Shown here: positions 1 through 9,282 of the stretch, piece after piece
Layout: every line of letters starts with the position of its first letter
Numbering within the stretch: position 1 is the first letter of the stretch
Origin: Betaproteobacteria bacterium
GTDB lineage: Bacteria; Pseudomonadota; Gammaproteobacteria; Burkholderiales; Eutrophovitaceae
Assembly (NCBI GenBank): GCA_020354125.1
Contig: CP070643.1
Coordinates: 2,239,372 to 2,303,371 of the forward strand
DNA length: 64,000 nt
Reading direction: 5' to 3'
Program-made: the position numbers and the translations under genes
Notes under the pieces: generated by a model
Databases searched by the model: none
Seen by the model: only the letters and a program-made list of their open reading frames with translations
Told to the model about the DNA's origin: nothing

Positions 1-454
1 ACACGATCGTTGGCTCGGGGCGCTGATCGCGACGATTGTGCCGGTGGCTTTCGGTCTGAACACGGTCATCCTGCGGAAAATGCGCGCAACAGTGGACATG
101 ATCCCGGCGATCCTGCTGGCCGGCATCATTTCGGCCATCCTGACACTACCGTTTGCGTTACCGCTCGAAGCAGCCGGTCGCGATTTCTTTCTGCTGGCGA
201 CCATGGGTGTGATGCAAGTTGGACTCGGATGCATAATGATGACAATCGCATCGCGCCACCTCTCTGCCGCGGAGATCGGCCTGATATCGATTCTCGAGAT
301 CATCTTCGGCACGCTGGCGGTGTGGTTGGTGGTCGGCGAACGACCGGACAGCGCTGCACTGGCAGGTGGTTTAATCGTCATTGCGGCACTTGCCACCGAC
401 CAGATGCTGGCAATGCGCCACCGAACAAGCCCAGCAACCGCTGTTATTACCTGA
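1..454 (+). CDS. EamA/DMT-family transporter, C-terminal part (5' end outside window)
   Basis: The reading frame is open from base 2 of the window, so only the C-terminal part (about 150 residues) is seen. It holds four or five hydrophobic segments with short loops, as in the second EamA repeat of drug/metabolite transporters. The stretch SAAEIGLISILEIIFG followed by a segment with WLVVGERPD matches the conserved E-P/I-x-x-x-x-x-W and GE region near the end of EamA domains. These are inner-membrane permeases for small metabolites; the substrate cannot be told. The gene ends 10 bases before the RraA-like gene and is probably co-transcribed with it. Confidence 0.8.
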   Translation, partial: HDRWLGALIATIVPVAFGLNTVILRKMRATVDMIPAILLAGIISAILTLPFALPLEAAGRDFFLLATMGVMQVGLGCIMMTIASRHLSAAEIGLISILEIIFGTLAVWLVVGERPDSAALAGGLIVIAALATDQMLAMRHRTSPATAVIT

Positions 455-464
455 GGACCAAACA

Positions 465-1121
465 ATGAGCAACGACGCAGGACTGACATCAAGACTCGAA
501 GCGCTTTACACCGGCGCAGTGCACGACGTGCTGCGAGCGATGGGCCATGCCAACTGTGTGTTGCCAAGCGAAATCAAGGCCCTCGACCCGGAGAAGAAAC
601 TGGCCGGCGAGGTGTATACGGTCAGCGGCCACATCGATCAAAGCCGCGATGCACACGACACGCTGGTGCAATGGACCGGGTTGCTGTCAAAAGCGCCCGG
701 CGGCAAGGTTCTGGTCTGCCAGCCAAACACACATATGGTTGCGCTCATGGGTGAACTTTCCGCCGAAACGCTTCATTACAAGAACGTGCGCGGATACGTC
801 GTCGACGGCGGCTGCCGTGACACCGAATTCATACTGAACATCGGCTTTCCGGTGTTTTGCAGTTTCAACACACCGGCCGACATCGTCGGGCGCTGGGTGC
901 CCGATCGTTTCGGGGAGCCGGTCACGATTGGCCCGGTGACAATTCGCAGTGGCGATTACATTTTGGGCGACCGCGACGGTGTAGTCGTGCTGCCCGCAGA
1001 AGTTGCCAGCGACACGATCTCGCGCACCGAAGAGGTCGTCGCGACCGAAAACAAGGTGCGCACAGCAATCCTCGATGGCATGGACCCGCAGGAAGCATAT
1101 CTGAAATACGGCAAGTTCTGA
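465..1121 (+). CDS. RraA-like protein (HMG/CHA aldolase-like)
   Basis: The product is a 218-residue protein of the RraA / 4-hydroxy-4-methyl-2-oxoglutarate aldolase fold. The signature GGCRDTEFI carries the Arg-Asp pair that binds substrate and metal in the aldolases, and the GDRDGVVVLP motif lies near the C-terminus. I chose the ATG at 465 because it begins the family's usual N-terminus and has GAGGA upstream; an in-frame start further upstream would overlap the transporter gene. Family members cleave hydroxy-oxo-diacids to pyruvate, act as oxaloacetate decarboxylases, or inhibit RNase E. The transporter next door fits a catabolic role better than RNase regulation, which is inference. Confidence 0.85.
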   Translation: MSNDAGLTSRLEALYTGAVHDVLRAMGHANCVLPSEIKALDPEKKLAGEVYTVSGHIDQSRDAHDTLVQWTGLLSKAPGGKVLVCQPNTHMVALMGELSAETLHYKNVRGYVVDGGCRDTEFILNIGFPVFCSFNTPADIVGRWVPDRFGEPVTIGPVTIRSGDYILGDRDGVVVLPAEVASDTISRTEEVVATENKVRTAILDGMDPQEAYLKYGKF

Positions 1122-1458
1122 CCGCGGGTCAGCAGCGGCAATCAGCCGCCCGAAGCCACCATCACTCCCTACGCGGCTGGCGAGAGCGCTGAAGCTCTGG
1201 CCCATCCAGCCGATATTCGTTTACCAGCAGCGAGTCGATTCCGCCGCCATGAATCGCGATTGGCGTTGCAGTGGCGATCAAAAGGCGCGGTCTCGTGGAT
1301 AATATGAGAATGATATGACGTTTTGTATGAAGTTGCTGAAGACGCGGTCGAGAATCGCCTAAATACAACGGCGTATGGCCTGATGCTTGCACGCAGATGA
1401 GGCCTGCGCCAGTCAGGATTCTCGAAGCCAGATCCCACTCTTTCCAAGGAGGCAAGCG
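1122..1458 (+). other. Intergenic region, no gene seen
   Basis: This 337-base stretch lies between the RraA-like gene and the membrane-protein operon. Open frames on both strands are either antisense to the neighbouring gene or lack a ribosome site and protein-like composition. I see no convincing tRNA, hairpin terminator or consensus promoter. The promoter of the downstream operon probably lies here. Confidence 0.4.
1446..1452 (+). promoter_or_regulatory. Strong ribosome binding site that fixes a GTG start
   Basis: AAGGAGG sits six bases before the GTG at 1459. It decides that GTG is the start of the BPSS1780-type gene rather than in-frame codons upstream, whose translation lacks family resemblance. 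Confidence 0.75.
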
Positions 1459-2244
1459 GTGTCCACTAATCCTTACGCTGCACCCACCACCCACGTCGCA
1501 GACATACCCGAGGTCGTAGCCGATGGAAATTTCATCGCCGAAGGCCGCTCGCGCCCGGCCGGCAACGGCTGGGGCTGGATCAAGTCTGCAAGAGCCCTGA
1601 CCAAACCGCGTTCCTGGCTGTGGATGGGTGTGTTTATCGTTTACGCACTCATCGCAATGGGACTGTCGATCATTCCGATTGTCGGGCCGCTCGCGTTGTA
1701 TTTCATCATGCCGGTGCTGTTCGGTGGGATCATGCTCACCTGTGACAAAGCGCGGCAGGGCAATGAGATTGCCTTCGGCGATGTTTTTGCTGGCTTCAGC
1801 GCGCACTTCGCCAAACTTGCCGGGATCGGATTGGCAAGTTTGCTGATGTATCTCGTAATCTTCGCTGTGATTGCAGCAATATTTGGCACGGCATCAGCGT
1901 TGGTTCTATCCGGCATGGAAGATCCGCAAGCATCGGATCCGGCTGTCGCCATCGGCATCGTCATCGCGGCTCTGGTGATGTTGGGACTCAGCTTGCCGGT
2001 CTATATGGCCGTGTGGTTCAGCTTTGCCCTGGTGACAATTAACAATTTCACCGTCGTAAAGGCCTTGAAGACCAGTTTTGTCGGCTGCCTGAAGAACATC
2101 GTGCCGTTTCTGATCTATGGCCTGATGATGTTCCTGTTTTCTATCCTTGCAACGATCCCACTCATGTTGGGGTGGCTGATTCTCGGTCCGGTGCTGTTTG
2201 CTTCCCTCTACACAGGCTACCGCGATATTTTCTACGAGGACTGA
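1459..2244 (+). CDS. BPSS1780-family polytopic membrane protein
   Basis: The product is a 261-residue inner-membrane protein. It starts with a polar stretch (MSTNPYAAPTTHVAD) typical of this family, then has about six hydrophobic segments (roughly residues 52-75, 77-95, 120-150, 172-200 and 220-255). The family has no assigned enzymatic role. The gene is the first of a run of co-directional membrane-protein genes: the RDD gene begins 10 bases after its stop, so the two are probably one transcript. The GTG start is set by a strong Shine-Dalgarno sequence six bases upstream. Confidence 0.75.
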   Translation: MSTNPYAAPTTHVADIPEVVADGNFIAEGRSRPAGNGWGWIKSARALTKPRSWLWMGVFIVYALIAMGLSIIPIVGPLALYFIMPVLFGGIMLTCDKARQGNEIAFGDVFAGFSAHFAKLAGIGLASLLMYLVIFAVIAAIFGTASALVLSGMEDPQASDPAVAIGIVIAALVMLGLSLPVYMAVWFSFALVTINNFTVVKALKTSFVGCLKNIVPFLIYGLMMFLFSILATIPLMLGWLILGPVLFASLYTGYRDIFYED

Positions 2245-2254
2245 TCCGGATCAC

Positions 2255-2938
2255 GTGCTTGACACCGCGCGCCGGGTAGCCACACCCGAGGGAATCGAAA
2301 TCACCTTGCGAGTCGCAGGCCCGGTGCCGCGCGCGCTCGCCTACCTGCTCGATCTGGTGATCCGCATCGTGATCATGGTCGCGATATCGATCTCGGTAGC
2401 GATGCTCGGCCGCTTCGGGCTTGCTGTCTTTCTGCTCAGCGCGTTCTTGCTCGAATGGCTGTACCCGGTCGTTTTCGAAGTACTCGGAAGCGGTGCAACG
2501 CCCGGGAAACGCGCGATGGGGCTGATCGTTCTTAACGATGACGGAACACCGATCCGCTGGCCCGCCTCGCTCACGCGCAACCTGCTTCGGGCGCTCGACT
2601 TTCTGCCGTTCATGTACTTCATCGGCTATTGCTCGATGGTCGCCAATCGGGATTTCAAGCGCCTTGGCGATCTCGCCGCCAACACGTTGGTAGTCTATCG
2701 CGAGCAGAAGCCAACCACGGCGCGCATACCCGAAGCCGACCCGGTCGCACCGCTGCTGCCACTGTCGCTCTCCGAGCAGCGAACGTTACTCGACTTCGCC
2801 GAACGCTCGGCACGCATCACTCCGGATCGCGCCGCCGAATTGGCTGAGATCATCTCGCCCCTGGCCGCAGAACAAAACGGCCCGGCTGCAGTGCAACACA
2901 TCGTCGGCATAGCCAACCACTTGGTGGGCAGACGATGA
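2255..2938 (+). CDS. RDD-family membrane protein
   Basis: The product is a 227-residue RDD protein. Residues 26-37 (RALAYLLDLVIR) carry the first Arg and Asp of the RDD signature, GATPGKRAMGL follows at about 80, and KRLGDLAANTLVV gives the last Asp. Two or three membrane helices lie between residues 28 and 130, with a soluble tail of about 80 residues. RDD proteins are small membrane proteins; some act in ion or compatible-solute transport, but this operon type is uncharacterised. I prefer the GTG at 2255 because it gives the usual MLDTARRV start and avoids overlap with the gene before. The stop overlaps the next start by four bases. Confidence 0.85.
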   Translation: MLDTARRVATPEGIEITLRVAGPVPRALAYLLDLVIRIVIMVAISISVAMLGRFGLAVFLLSAFLLEWLYPVVFEVLGSGATPGKRAMGLIVLNDDGTPIRWPASLTRNLLRALDFLPFMYFIGYCSMVANRDFKRLGDLAANTLVVYREQKPTTARIPEADPVAPLLPLSLSEQRTLLDFAERSARITPDRAAELAEIISPLAAEQNGPAAVQHIVGIANHLVGRR

Positions 2939-3921
2939 AACAGGCCGCGTTTGAAGCGCGCTATCTGCACGAAATCGAGCGCTTCGAGAAATGGCTTGAT
3001 CTGGGGCGGCGCAAATGGCGACGTAACGACACCGCCGATAGAGCGGCTCTTCAGACCGGCGACGTTCCGGCTGCCTACCGTCACTTGTGCCAGTTGATGG
3101 CTCTGGCAAGAGACCGTCAATACAGTCCGGATCTGGTCGACCGCCTGAATCATCTCGTGCTGCGCGGCCACCACGTACTCTACGGCCCGGCGGGCGGGCA
3201 GCGAGCGCAGCTGTTTGCCTTTCTGGCTAGCGGTTTCCCAACGGTGGTTCGCACCGAGCGCTCACTGGTAGTAACAGCGGCAATACTGTTCTTTGGCCCG
3301 TTCCTGCTGCTGTTGGCAGCGGTGCAGTTCTATCCAGACTTTGTCCTGCATTTCGTTTCGCCTGCGCAACTCGCCCAGTACGAGGAGATGTACGATGCAG
3401 ACAACGTGCGCCTCGGGCAGCGCAATTCAGATGACAACATCATGATGTTTGCCTTCTACATCTGGCACAACGTCAAGATTGGCATCCAGACTTTCGCTAC
3501 CGGTATGGCATTCGGACTTGGCAGCATTTTCTATCTGGTCTTCAACGGCACCATCATCGGCGCAATCTCCGGCTATCTTACATCGGCCGGTCACGGCGAG
3601 CCGTTCTGGTCATTCGTTTCCGGTCACAGCGCAATGGAACTGACCGCGATCGTGCTTTCCGGCGCTGCCGGGCTAAAACTTGGCTCGGCCCTCATTGCGC
3701 CTGGCAACCGCACCCGCAAGGGCGCACTTATCGAGGCGGCCAAACCGGCCATTCGCATCATGTATGGCGCGGCATTGATGTTTCTGATTGCAGCATTCAT
3801 CGAAGGCTTCTGGTCGCCACTGAAGATCTTCTCGCCACAGATCAAGTATGCAGTTGGAATCATTCTCTGGGCTCTCGTTCTGAGTTACTTCTTCCTTGGG
3901 GGGCGTCGGCGTGGAACTTGA
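2935..3921 (+). CDS. SpoIIM/DUF95-family membrane protein
   Basis: The product has 328 residues. A soluble helical N-terminus of about 100 residues, containing the typical E-x-x-x-x-x-W, R-x-R-x and YR-x-L-C-x-L motifs, is followed by about five membrane segments (near 105-127, 168-195, 205-225, 275-293 and 300-320). The fold matches stage II sporulation protein M, and in non-sporulating proteobacteria it accompanies RDD, MoxR and DUF58 genes as here. The ATGA overlap with the RDD gene shows translational coupling. Its function outside sporulation is unknown. Confidence 0.85.
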   Translation: MKQAAFEARYLHEIERFEKWLDLGRRKWRRNDTADRAALQTGDVPAAYRHLCQLMALARDRQYSPDLVDRLNHLVLRGHHVLYGPAGGQRAQLFAFLASGFPTVVRTERSLVVTAAILFFGPFLLLLAAVQFYPDFVLHFVSPAQLAQYEEMYDADNVRLGQRNSDDNIMMFAFYIWHNVKIGIQTFATGMAFGLGSIFYLVFNGTIIGAISGYLTSAGHGEPFWSFVSGHSAMELTAIVLSGAAGLKLGSALIAPGNRTRKGALIEAAKPAIRIMYGAALMFLIAAFIEGFWSPLKIFSPQIKYAVGIILWALVLSYFFLGGRRRGT

Positions 3922-5401
3922 GCGCATGGTGGTTGGCGTGCGGCCTCGATCCGGTTGGGAGTCTCTTGATCTGGGATTCCAGATGGCCCGTCAGTGGTGG
4001 CGTCAGGTGTGGGGAATCTGGTTCACGCTCTATTTGCCGATCGCCATCGTGGCTATGGCTGTATTTCCCAACAAGTTCTACGCCGTGCTTCTGCTGTGGT
4101 GGCTCAAGCCGCTGTTTGACCGCGCCATCCTTTACGCACTCAGTCGTCTGGTATTCAGTGAGCGCAGCGGAGTCAGGGAAGCACTTCGCGCGGCGCGCGA
4201 CTGGATGCGCCCGGGATTGTTCCTCGCATTGACTTTGCGCCGCTTCGAGTTGGCCCGTTCCTTCCAGTTACCGGTTGCTGCGCTGGAGAAACAAAACGGC
4301 AAGTCGGCGCAGCAAAGACGCGCGGTACTTGGCAGCCGAATGCGCGGCACCGCTGTCTGGCTTACGGTGGTCTGCCTGCATTTCGAGTTCATCGCAATGG
4401 GCGCGTTGTTCGCGCTGGGAAATATGCTCGTTCCTTCGGCCGGCGAGATTCCCGAAGATGGCGGCAGTAGCGGGGACGGATTCGATTTCTCAGATTTGAT
4501 GTCATGGAATCTGGTGGACGCCGTCTGCTACGCCGGCGCCGTATCGCTCATCGAGCCGTTTTATGTCGCGGCGGGATTCAGTCTCTACCTCAACCGCCGC
4601 ACCATACTCGAGGGCTGGGACATGGAAATCCGCTTGCGTCAGCTGGGTAACCGGCTGCGTTCCGCGGCAAGCGCCGCTACTGCCGTCCTGTTATGCGGCT
4701 TTCTAATGATCGGCTCGCCTTCTAATACCACTCACGCCGCTGCAGCAGGCCCCGACGCCGCCGAAGAAATCGAGCGCATCCTCGACAGCCCTGATTTCGA
4801 CCAATACCGGGAAGTCACCCGCTGGCGTTCGCTCGAGAAGAAGAAAGAGAAAGACAAGCAGGAGCCTCGCTTCGACCAGTTCTGGCGCAATCTGGCTCTG
4901 TTAATATCCGACATGTCACAGGGACTGATGTGGGTAGCAATCGCCATCCTTGTGCCGCTGCTGCTCTACGTGCTGCGAAACTTCTTGCCAGAGCACTTCA
5001 CGCCGAAGTCAGAGAAGTATGAGCCGCCCGCCAACCTGTTCGGGTTGAATGTGACGCCTGAGTCATTGCCGGCAGACGTCTCGGCCGCGGCAACGCAGCT
5101 TGCCAGAGCGGGCAGACTGCGCGAAGCACTTTCGTTGCTCTACCGCGGTGCGCTGTCAGAATTGATCCATCGTTACCGCGTCGTCGTTCATGCGGGAGAT
5201 ACCGAGGGCGACTGCACAGAAGCAGCATTACGCGCGCTCGACAAACCGGGCGCAGAGTACTTCACTGGCCTGGTTGGAACCTGGCAACAACTCGCCTATG
5301 GCTCTACACCGCCGCAATTGGGTGAAGTCGACGCACTGTGCCGCGACTGGGCACTGCACTTTGACACCGCAGAGTCGCCGCTGGAGGCGCAACGATCATG
5401 A
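3911..5401 (+). CDS. Membrane protein with DUF4129 C-terminal domain
   Basis: The product has about 496 residues. The first 270 contain several hydrophobic segments. A second hydrophobic stretch at about residues 265-285 ends in a signal-like run, followed by a polar region rich in Glu and Lys. A further helix lies near residue 340, and the C-terminal 110 residues match the DUF4129 pattern (AGRLREALSLLYRGALSELIHRY). The GTG at 3911 overlaps the upstream gene by 11 bases; an ATG at 3926 is the alternative start. It is in an operon with the SpoIIM-like and DUF4350 genes; the family's molecular role is unknown. Confidence 0.75.
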   Translation: MELERMVVGVRPRSGWESLDLGFQMARQWWRQVWGIWFTLYLPIAIVAMAVFPNKFYAVLLLWWLKPLFDRAILYALSRLVFSERSGVREALRAARDWMRPGLFLALTLRRFELARSFQLPVAALEKQNGKSAQQRRAVLGSRMRGTAVWLTVVCLHFEFIAMGALFALGNMLVPSAGEIPEDGGSSGDGFDFSDLMSWNLVDAVCYAGAVSLIEPFYVAAGFSLYLNRRTILEGWDMEIRLRQLGNRLRSAASAATAVLLCGFLMIGSPSNTTHAAAAGPDAAEEIERILDSPDFDQYREVTRWRSLEKKKEKDKQEPRFDQFWRNLALLISDMSQGLMWVAIAILVPLLLYVLRNFLPEHFTPKSEKYEPPANLFGLNVTPESLPADVSAAATQLARAGRLREALSLLYRGALSELIHRYRVVVHAGDTEGDCTEAALRALDKPGAEYFTGLVGTWQQLAYGSTPPQLGEVDALCRDWALHFDTAESPLEAQRS

Positions 5402-6606
5402 GTTTGCGAGAAACGCTGATCATGGCGCTGGTGATCGTTATCGGACTCAGCGGCGTTGTCTGGTTCCTGGCAACCCATGAACAAGTAACTGAGCAAGCCT
5501 GGACAGGCTTGCGCGGTGAGGCGAAACGCAACCCGTGGCTTGCTGCACAACGACTCGTGCGCCGGTTCGGTCAGCCCGCTACGGAGCTACGCTCACTGCC
5601 CGAATTACGCAATCTTCCGCCGCGTGCGACGTTGATTGTTCCGGAATCGCACCACACGATTAACGGACATTTGCGAGATGAAATCATTGACTGGGTCAGA
5701 AGTGGAGGATATCTGATCGTCGAGGCCGAGTATCCGCGACAGAAAGACCCGCTGGTTGAGGCGTTCGGTGTCGATCGTTACACCATCGAGTTTGACGAGT
5801 ACGAAGATGACCTCGACGTGTTCGAAGAATCCAACTTCGAAAAAATCAGGCTGCCAAATGCGACAACGCCTGCGGCGATTGAACTGGAGCGTTTTATGTC
5901 GCTCGATGCCAAGGATGTATGGTTCCGCGCCGACGGAACCTACGGCACATATCTTCTGGTAAAACGCAGTGGCCGCGGTGCTGTGACGATTGTGAACGAC
6001 CTCAACTACGCGCACAACGACGGCATCGGTAGTCTGGACCACGCTCAGTTTCTCGTTGACCTGGTACAACTGCGCGAAGAACTGATCCGTGATGAGGGCA
6101 TTGGGCCTGCACCGCAAGATACGCCAGTCATGTTTTTTAATCGGCCCGGCAAACTCTCCCTCGCAAGCTGGTTAGGGGAACATGCCTGGGCACCGCTGGC
6201 CGGTGGCGCCGCCGCCTTGATTCTTTGGTTGTGGCGCGTCATCCCACGTTTCGGGCCAATCATGCCGGACGCCGACCGCAAGCGGCGAAGATTGCTCGAT
6301 CACCTGCGAGCAAGCGGCCGCTTCCTCTGGTCCAACGGCCACGCAACGCGACTGGTGGAAGCATCGCGCGAGGCCTGCCTGAGACAAATCGCCCGGTCGC
6401 TGCCGCACTTCCTCTCAGCAACGGAAGAGGCGCGCATCGAGCAGCTGGTACACACGCTTGGCATCACGCAAGAACAGGCGCAACGCATACTGCAACCGCA
6501 AGAGGGCGGCAAAATGATTCACTTCTGGCAAACGATCCGGCTCTATCAGCGCGTCTACTCGCGCTTGGCAATCCGATCTGCGGCCTCCGGCACGAAGTCC
6601 GCTTGA
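5398..6606 (+). CDS. DUF4350-domain membrane protein
   Basis: The product has 402 residues, with an N-terminal membrane anchor (about residues 7-25), a soluble DUF4350 region containing NPWLAAQRLVRRFG and a Rossmann-like stretch with LPPRATLIVPESH, and a second membrane helix near 260-280 followed by a helical cytoplasmic tail. DUF4350 proteins occur next to MoxR and DUF58 genes in many proteobacteria. The start overlaps the preceding stop by four bases (ATGA), so translation is coupled. No catalytic residues are recognisable. Confidence 0.8.
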   Translation: MSLRETLIMALVIVIGLSGVVWFLATHEQVTEQAWTGLRGEAKRNPWLAAQRLVRRFGQPATELRSLPELRNLPPRATLIVPESHHTINGHLRDEIIDWVRSGGYLIVEAEYPRQKDPLVEAFGVDRYTIEFDEYEDDLDVFEESNFEKIRLPNATTPAAIELERFMSLDAKDVWFRADGTYGTYLLVKRSGRGAVTIVNDLNYAHNDGIGSLDHAQFLVDLVQLREELIRDEGIGPAPQDTPVMFFNRPGKLSLASWLGEHAWAPLAGGAAALILWLWRVIPRFGPIMPDADRKRRRLLDHLRASGRFLWSNGHATRLVEASREACLRQIARSLPHFLSATEEARIEQLVHTLGITQEQAQRILQPQEGGKMIHFWQTIRLYQRVYSRLAIRSAASGTKSA

Positions 6607-6652
6607 CCCAACCAAAGCCGATTCGAGACAGGCCCTAATTGAGATAGGATCT

Positions 6653-7627
6653 ATGGATACTTCACAGCAGCAATTTGAACAAGCGAGCACCACCGCAAAG
6701 CAGATGCGTTCGCAGATCGGCAACGCGGTGGTTGGCCAAATCGAAGCGATTGATCAGATTCTCGCGGCGCTGATCGCAGGCGGCCACGTGCTCATCGAAG
6801 GTGTGCCCGGACTAGGTAAAACGTTATTGGTCAGGGCATTGGCGCAAACCTTTGGCGGCAAGTTTGCGCGTATCCAGTTCACGCCAGACCTGATGCCGGC
6901 CGATGTGACGGGTCACACTTTGTACGATCAGAACAGCGGCCAGTTCACGACGCGTCGCGGCCCGGTGTTTACCAACCTGCTGCTGGCCGATGAAATCAAC
7001 CGCGCCCCGGCGAAAACCCAGGCAGCGTTGCTCGAAGTCATGCAGGAAGGGCAGGTCACGATCGAAGGCGCTTCGCACCAGCTCGAACCACCGTTCATGG
7101 TGCTGGCAACCCAGAACCCGATCGAGCAGGAAGGCACGTATGCCTTGCCCGAAGCACAGCTCGACCGCTTCTTGATGAAAGTGCTCATCGACTATCCGGA
7201 CCAGGAAGACGAGATGCGCATGGTTGCCAAAATCACCAGCACCCAGATCGGCGAGAAACTCAATGTGTCGGAGGTCAACAGCATTGTTCAACCCGACAAC
7301 ATACTGGCGCTGCAAAGCGTAGCCGCGGCAATACGCGTCGACGACGCGGTATTCGATTACGCAGTGCACATTGTGCGCGCCACGCGCACCTGGAACGGTG
7401 TGTCGGCCGGCGCAGGTCCACGGGGCGGCATTGCACTGGTCCGCTCGGCGCGCAGCATGGCCTTGATGCAGGGTCGCAGTTTCGTCACCCCCGATGACAT
7501 CAAGAGCATGGCGCTGCCGAGCCTGCGCCACCGCATTGCGCTGGCACCGGAGCTCGAGATTGAGGGACAGTCGACTGACCAGGTGCTGGTGCGGTTACTC
7601 GAAGAAGTTGAAGCGCCACGGGACTAG
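6653..7627 (+). CDS. MoxR-family AAA+ ATPase
   Basis: The product is a 324-residue AAA+ ATPase. The Walker A is GVPGLGKT (residues 50-57), the Walker B lies in LLLADEINRAP (Asp113, Glu114), and the sensor I region is ATQNPIEQEGTYALPEAQLDRF. Length and motifs match MoxR proteins, which act as chaperone-like ATPases together with von Willebrand/DUF58 partner proteins in assembly or envelope-stress functions. The DUF58 partner gene is 64 bases downstream, and the membrane proteins of the same set lie directly upstream. Confidence 0.93.
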   Translation: MDTSQQQFEQASTTAKQMRSQIGNAVVGQIEAIDQILAALIAGGHVLIEGVPGLGKTLLVRALAQTFGGKFARIQFTPDLMPADVTGHTLYDQNSGQFTTRRGPVFTNLLLADEINRAPAKTQAALLEVMQEGQVTIEGASHQLEPPFMVLATQNPIEQEGTYALPEAQLDRFLMKVLIDYPDQEDEMRMVAKITSTQIGEKLNVSEVNSIVQPDNILALQSVAAAIRVDDAVFDYAVHIVRATRTWNGVSAGAGPRGGIALVRSARSMALMQGRSFVTPDDIKSMALPSLRHRIALAPELEIEGQSTDQVLVRLLEEVEAPRD

Positions 7628-7691
7628 ACAGACACCGAGTCAAGCGAACGCTAAATCAGCTCCGATTCACTGACCCCACAACGCTGCAGAC

Positions 7692-8999
7692 ATGCTCATC
7701 CCGTCGCGCCGACTCATCATTCTGGCAATCGCGCTGTGTCTGGCGGGATTACTGGTTTCGTTCTTCAACGCCTTGGCAACCGCATGGTTTGCGGTGTCGC
7801 TGGTGCTGCTGCTTGTTGCACTCCTCGACGCCGCGCGCGGAATGCGGACCACGGTGCCGCACGCTGATCGCCAGGTGCCAGGTTCACTACCCCTCGGTAA
7901 CGCTCACGAAACGGCTCTCAGGCTGGAGAACCGCGAGCCGCGCGCCATTCGCCTCGAGGTGCACGATGTGTTTCCCGCACAAGTGACCACGGAGAGGCTG
8001 CCGCAGACGGTCATTCTTCCGGCGGGCGGCTGGCTGGAACTGCATTACCGGCTGCGTCCGCACGAACGCGGCGAGATTTCGTTCGGCCGCGTTCAACTGC
8101 GCATCCTGTCACCTTTCGGTTTGTGGCATGTGCAACGTCTGGCGGGACAGCCGGAAAAAGTGCGCGTCTACCCCGACTTTGCGCGGGTGACTGGATTCGC
8201 GTTAATGGCCACAGATCACCGCTTGTCTCAACTCGGCGTGCTGCAACGCCGCCGACGCGGAGAAGGCATGGACTTCCATCAACTGCGCGAATACCGCGAG
8301 GGCGACCCACAGCGCCAGATCGACTGGAAAGCCAGCGCCCGCATGCGGCGACTCATCTCGCGCGAATATCAGGATGAGCGCGACCAGCAGATCGTACTTC
8401 TGCTCGATTGCGGTCGGCGCATGGCGGCGCGCGATGACGCCATCTCGCACTTCGATCATGTTGTGAACTCCGCCCTGCTGCTTGCGTATGTCGGCCTGCG
8501 TCAAGGCGACGCCGTCGGTTTGCTAACCATGTCAGGGCCTTCGCGCTGGCTTGCACCCCGCAAATCGCGAGCGACTGTCAACACCATCCTCAACGGAGTC
8601 TACGACCTGCAGCCAACCATGAACGCAAGTGATTATCACGTTGCGGTGCTTGATCTTATGCAACGCGTACGCAAACGCGCACTCGTCGTGGTGTTATCCA
8701 ACCTGCGCGACGAAGATGACGATACGCTCGCGCCTGCCCTCAGGCTGCTGCAAACAAAACATCTGGTGCTGTTCGCGTCACTGCGCGAGAACATTCTGTC
8801 CAGGGCACTCGGCAGCCGCGTTGACACTTTCGAACGCGCGATCACACATGCCGCCGTCGCTGATTATCTGCAAAGCCGGCGGCGTATGTTCAATCAACTC
8901 GAAGGGCTGGGCGCAATGTGTGTCGACGTTGAGCCCGAGCAGTTACCGATGGCACTGGTCAACCGCTACCTCGAAATCAAGCGCAGCGGCAGGTTGTAA
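7692..8999 (+). CDS. DUF58-domain protein (MoxR partner)
   Basis: The product has 435 residues. Two N-terminal membrane helices (about residues 8-25 and 30-45) are followed by a beta-rich domain and the DUF58 signature, with GMDFHQLREYREGDPQRQID near residue 190. A vWA-like segment (IVLLLDCGRRMAAR) then carries a DxGxxM variant of the metal-adhesion motif. DUF58 proteins are the usual partners of MoxR ATPases. It ends the membrane-protein/MoxR gene block. Confidence 0.9.
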   Translation: MLIPSRRLIILAIALCLAGLLVSFFNALATAWFAVSLVLLLVALLDAARGMRTTVPHADRQVPGSLPLGNAHETALRLENREPRAIRLEVHDVFPAQVTTERLPQTVILPAGGWLELHYRLRPHERGEISFGRVQLRILSPFGLWHVQRLAGQPEKVRVYPDFARVTGFALMATDHRLSQLGVLQRRRRGEGMDFHQLREYREGDPQRQIDWKASARMRRLISREYQDERDQQIVLLLDCGRRMAARDDAISHFDHVVNSALLLAYVGLRQGDAVGLLTMSGPSRWLAPRKSRATVNTILNGVYDLQPTMNASDYHVAVLDLMQRVRKRALVVVLSNLRDEDDDTLAPALRLLQTKHLVLFASLRENILSRALGSRVDTFERAITHAAVADYLQSRRRMFNQLEGLGAMCVDVEPEQLPMALVNRYLEIKRSGRL

Positions 9000-9080
9000 C
9001 GTAGAGCGTTTGACCCGCATCAACACCCTCTCTTGGTTTGTGTTAGAGAATTTGCGTTTAGATTTCAAAGAGGGTCGACA

Positions 9081-9278
9081 ATGAAACAGATCGCGAAGTT
9101 GCTGATCGCAACCGCCACGTTAGCGTTCATTTCAACAGCATTGGCCGGCAAGTTGGATGCGTGTCCGGACCCGGCGGCAGCAGAAGAATTCGTCAAAGCC
9201 TGTATGCAGGAAAATCCCTACAACACGAGGGAAGCCTGCGAAGAGCGAGCACTGAAGAAACTTTGCAGCGGTGAGTGA
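9081..9278 (+). CDS. Small secreted four-cysteine protein
   Basis: The product is 65 residues long with a clear Sec signal (MKQIAKLLIATATLAFISTALA), leaving a mature part of about 43 residues. That part has four cysteines in CPD, CMQ, CEE and CSG contexts, which could form two disulfides in the periplasm. The ATG at 9081 has AGAGGGTC upstream; in-frame starts further 5' add an unlikely polar extension. I do not recognise the family. It lies four bases from the convergent asmA-like gene. Confidence 0.6.
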   Translation: MKQIAKLLIATATLAFISTALAGKLDACPDPAAAEEFVKACMQENPYNTREACEERALKKLCSGE

Positions 9279-9282
9279 CTGA

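Noticed and set aside
1162..1806. Minus-strand open frame of 214 codons
   Set aside because: It is antisense to the membrane-protein gene, has no ribosome site and is unlike any protein family.
3896..3910. Earlier start for the DUF4129 gene
   Set aside because: It would lengthen the overlap with the SpoIIM-like gene to 26 bases without a ribosome site; GTG at 3911 or ATG at 3926 is more plausible.
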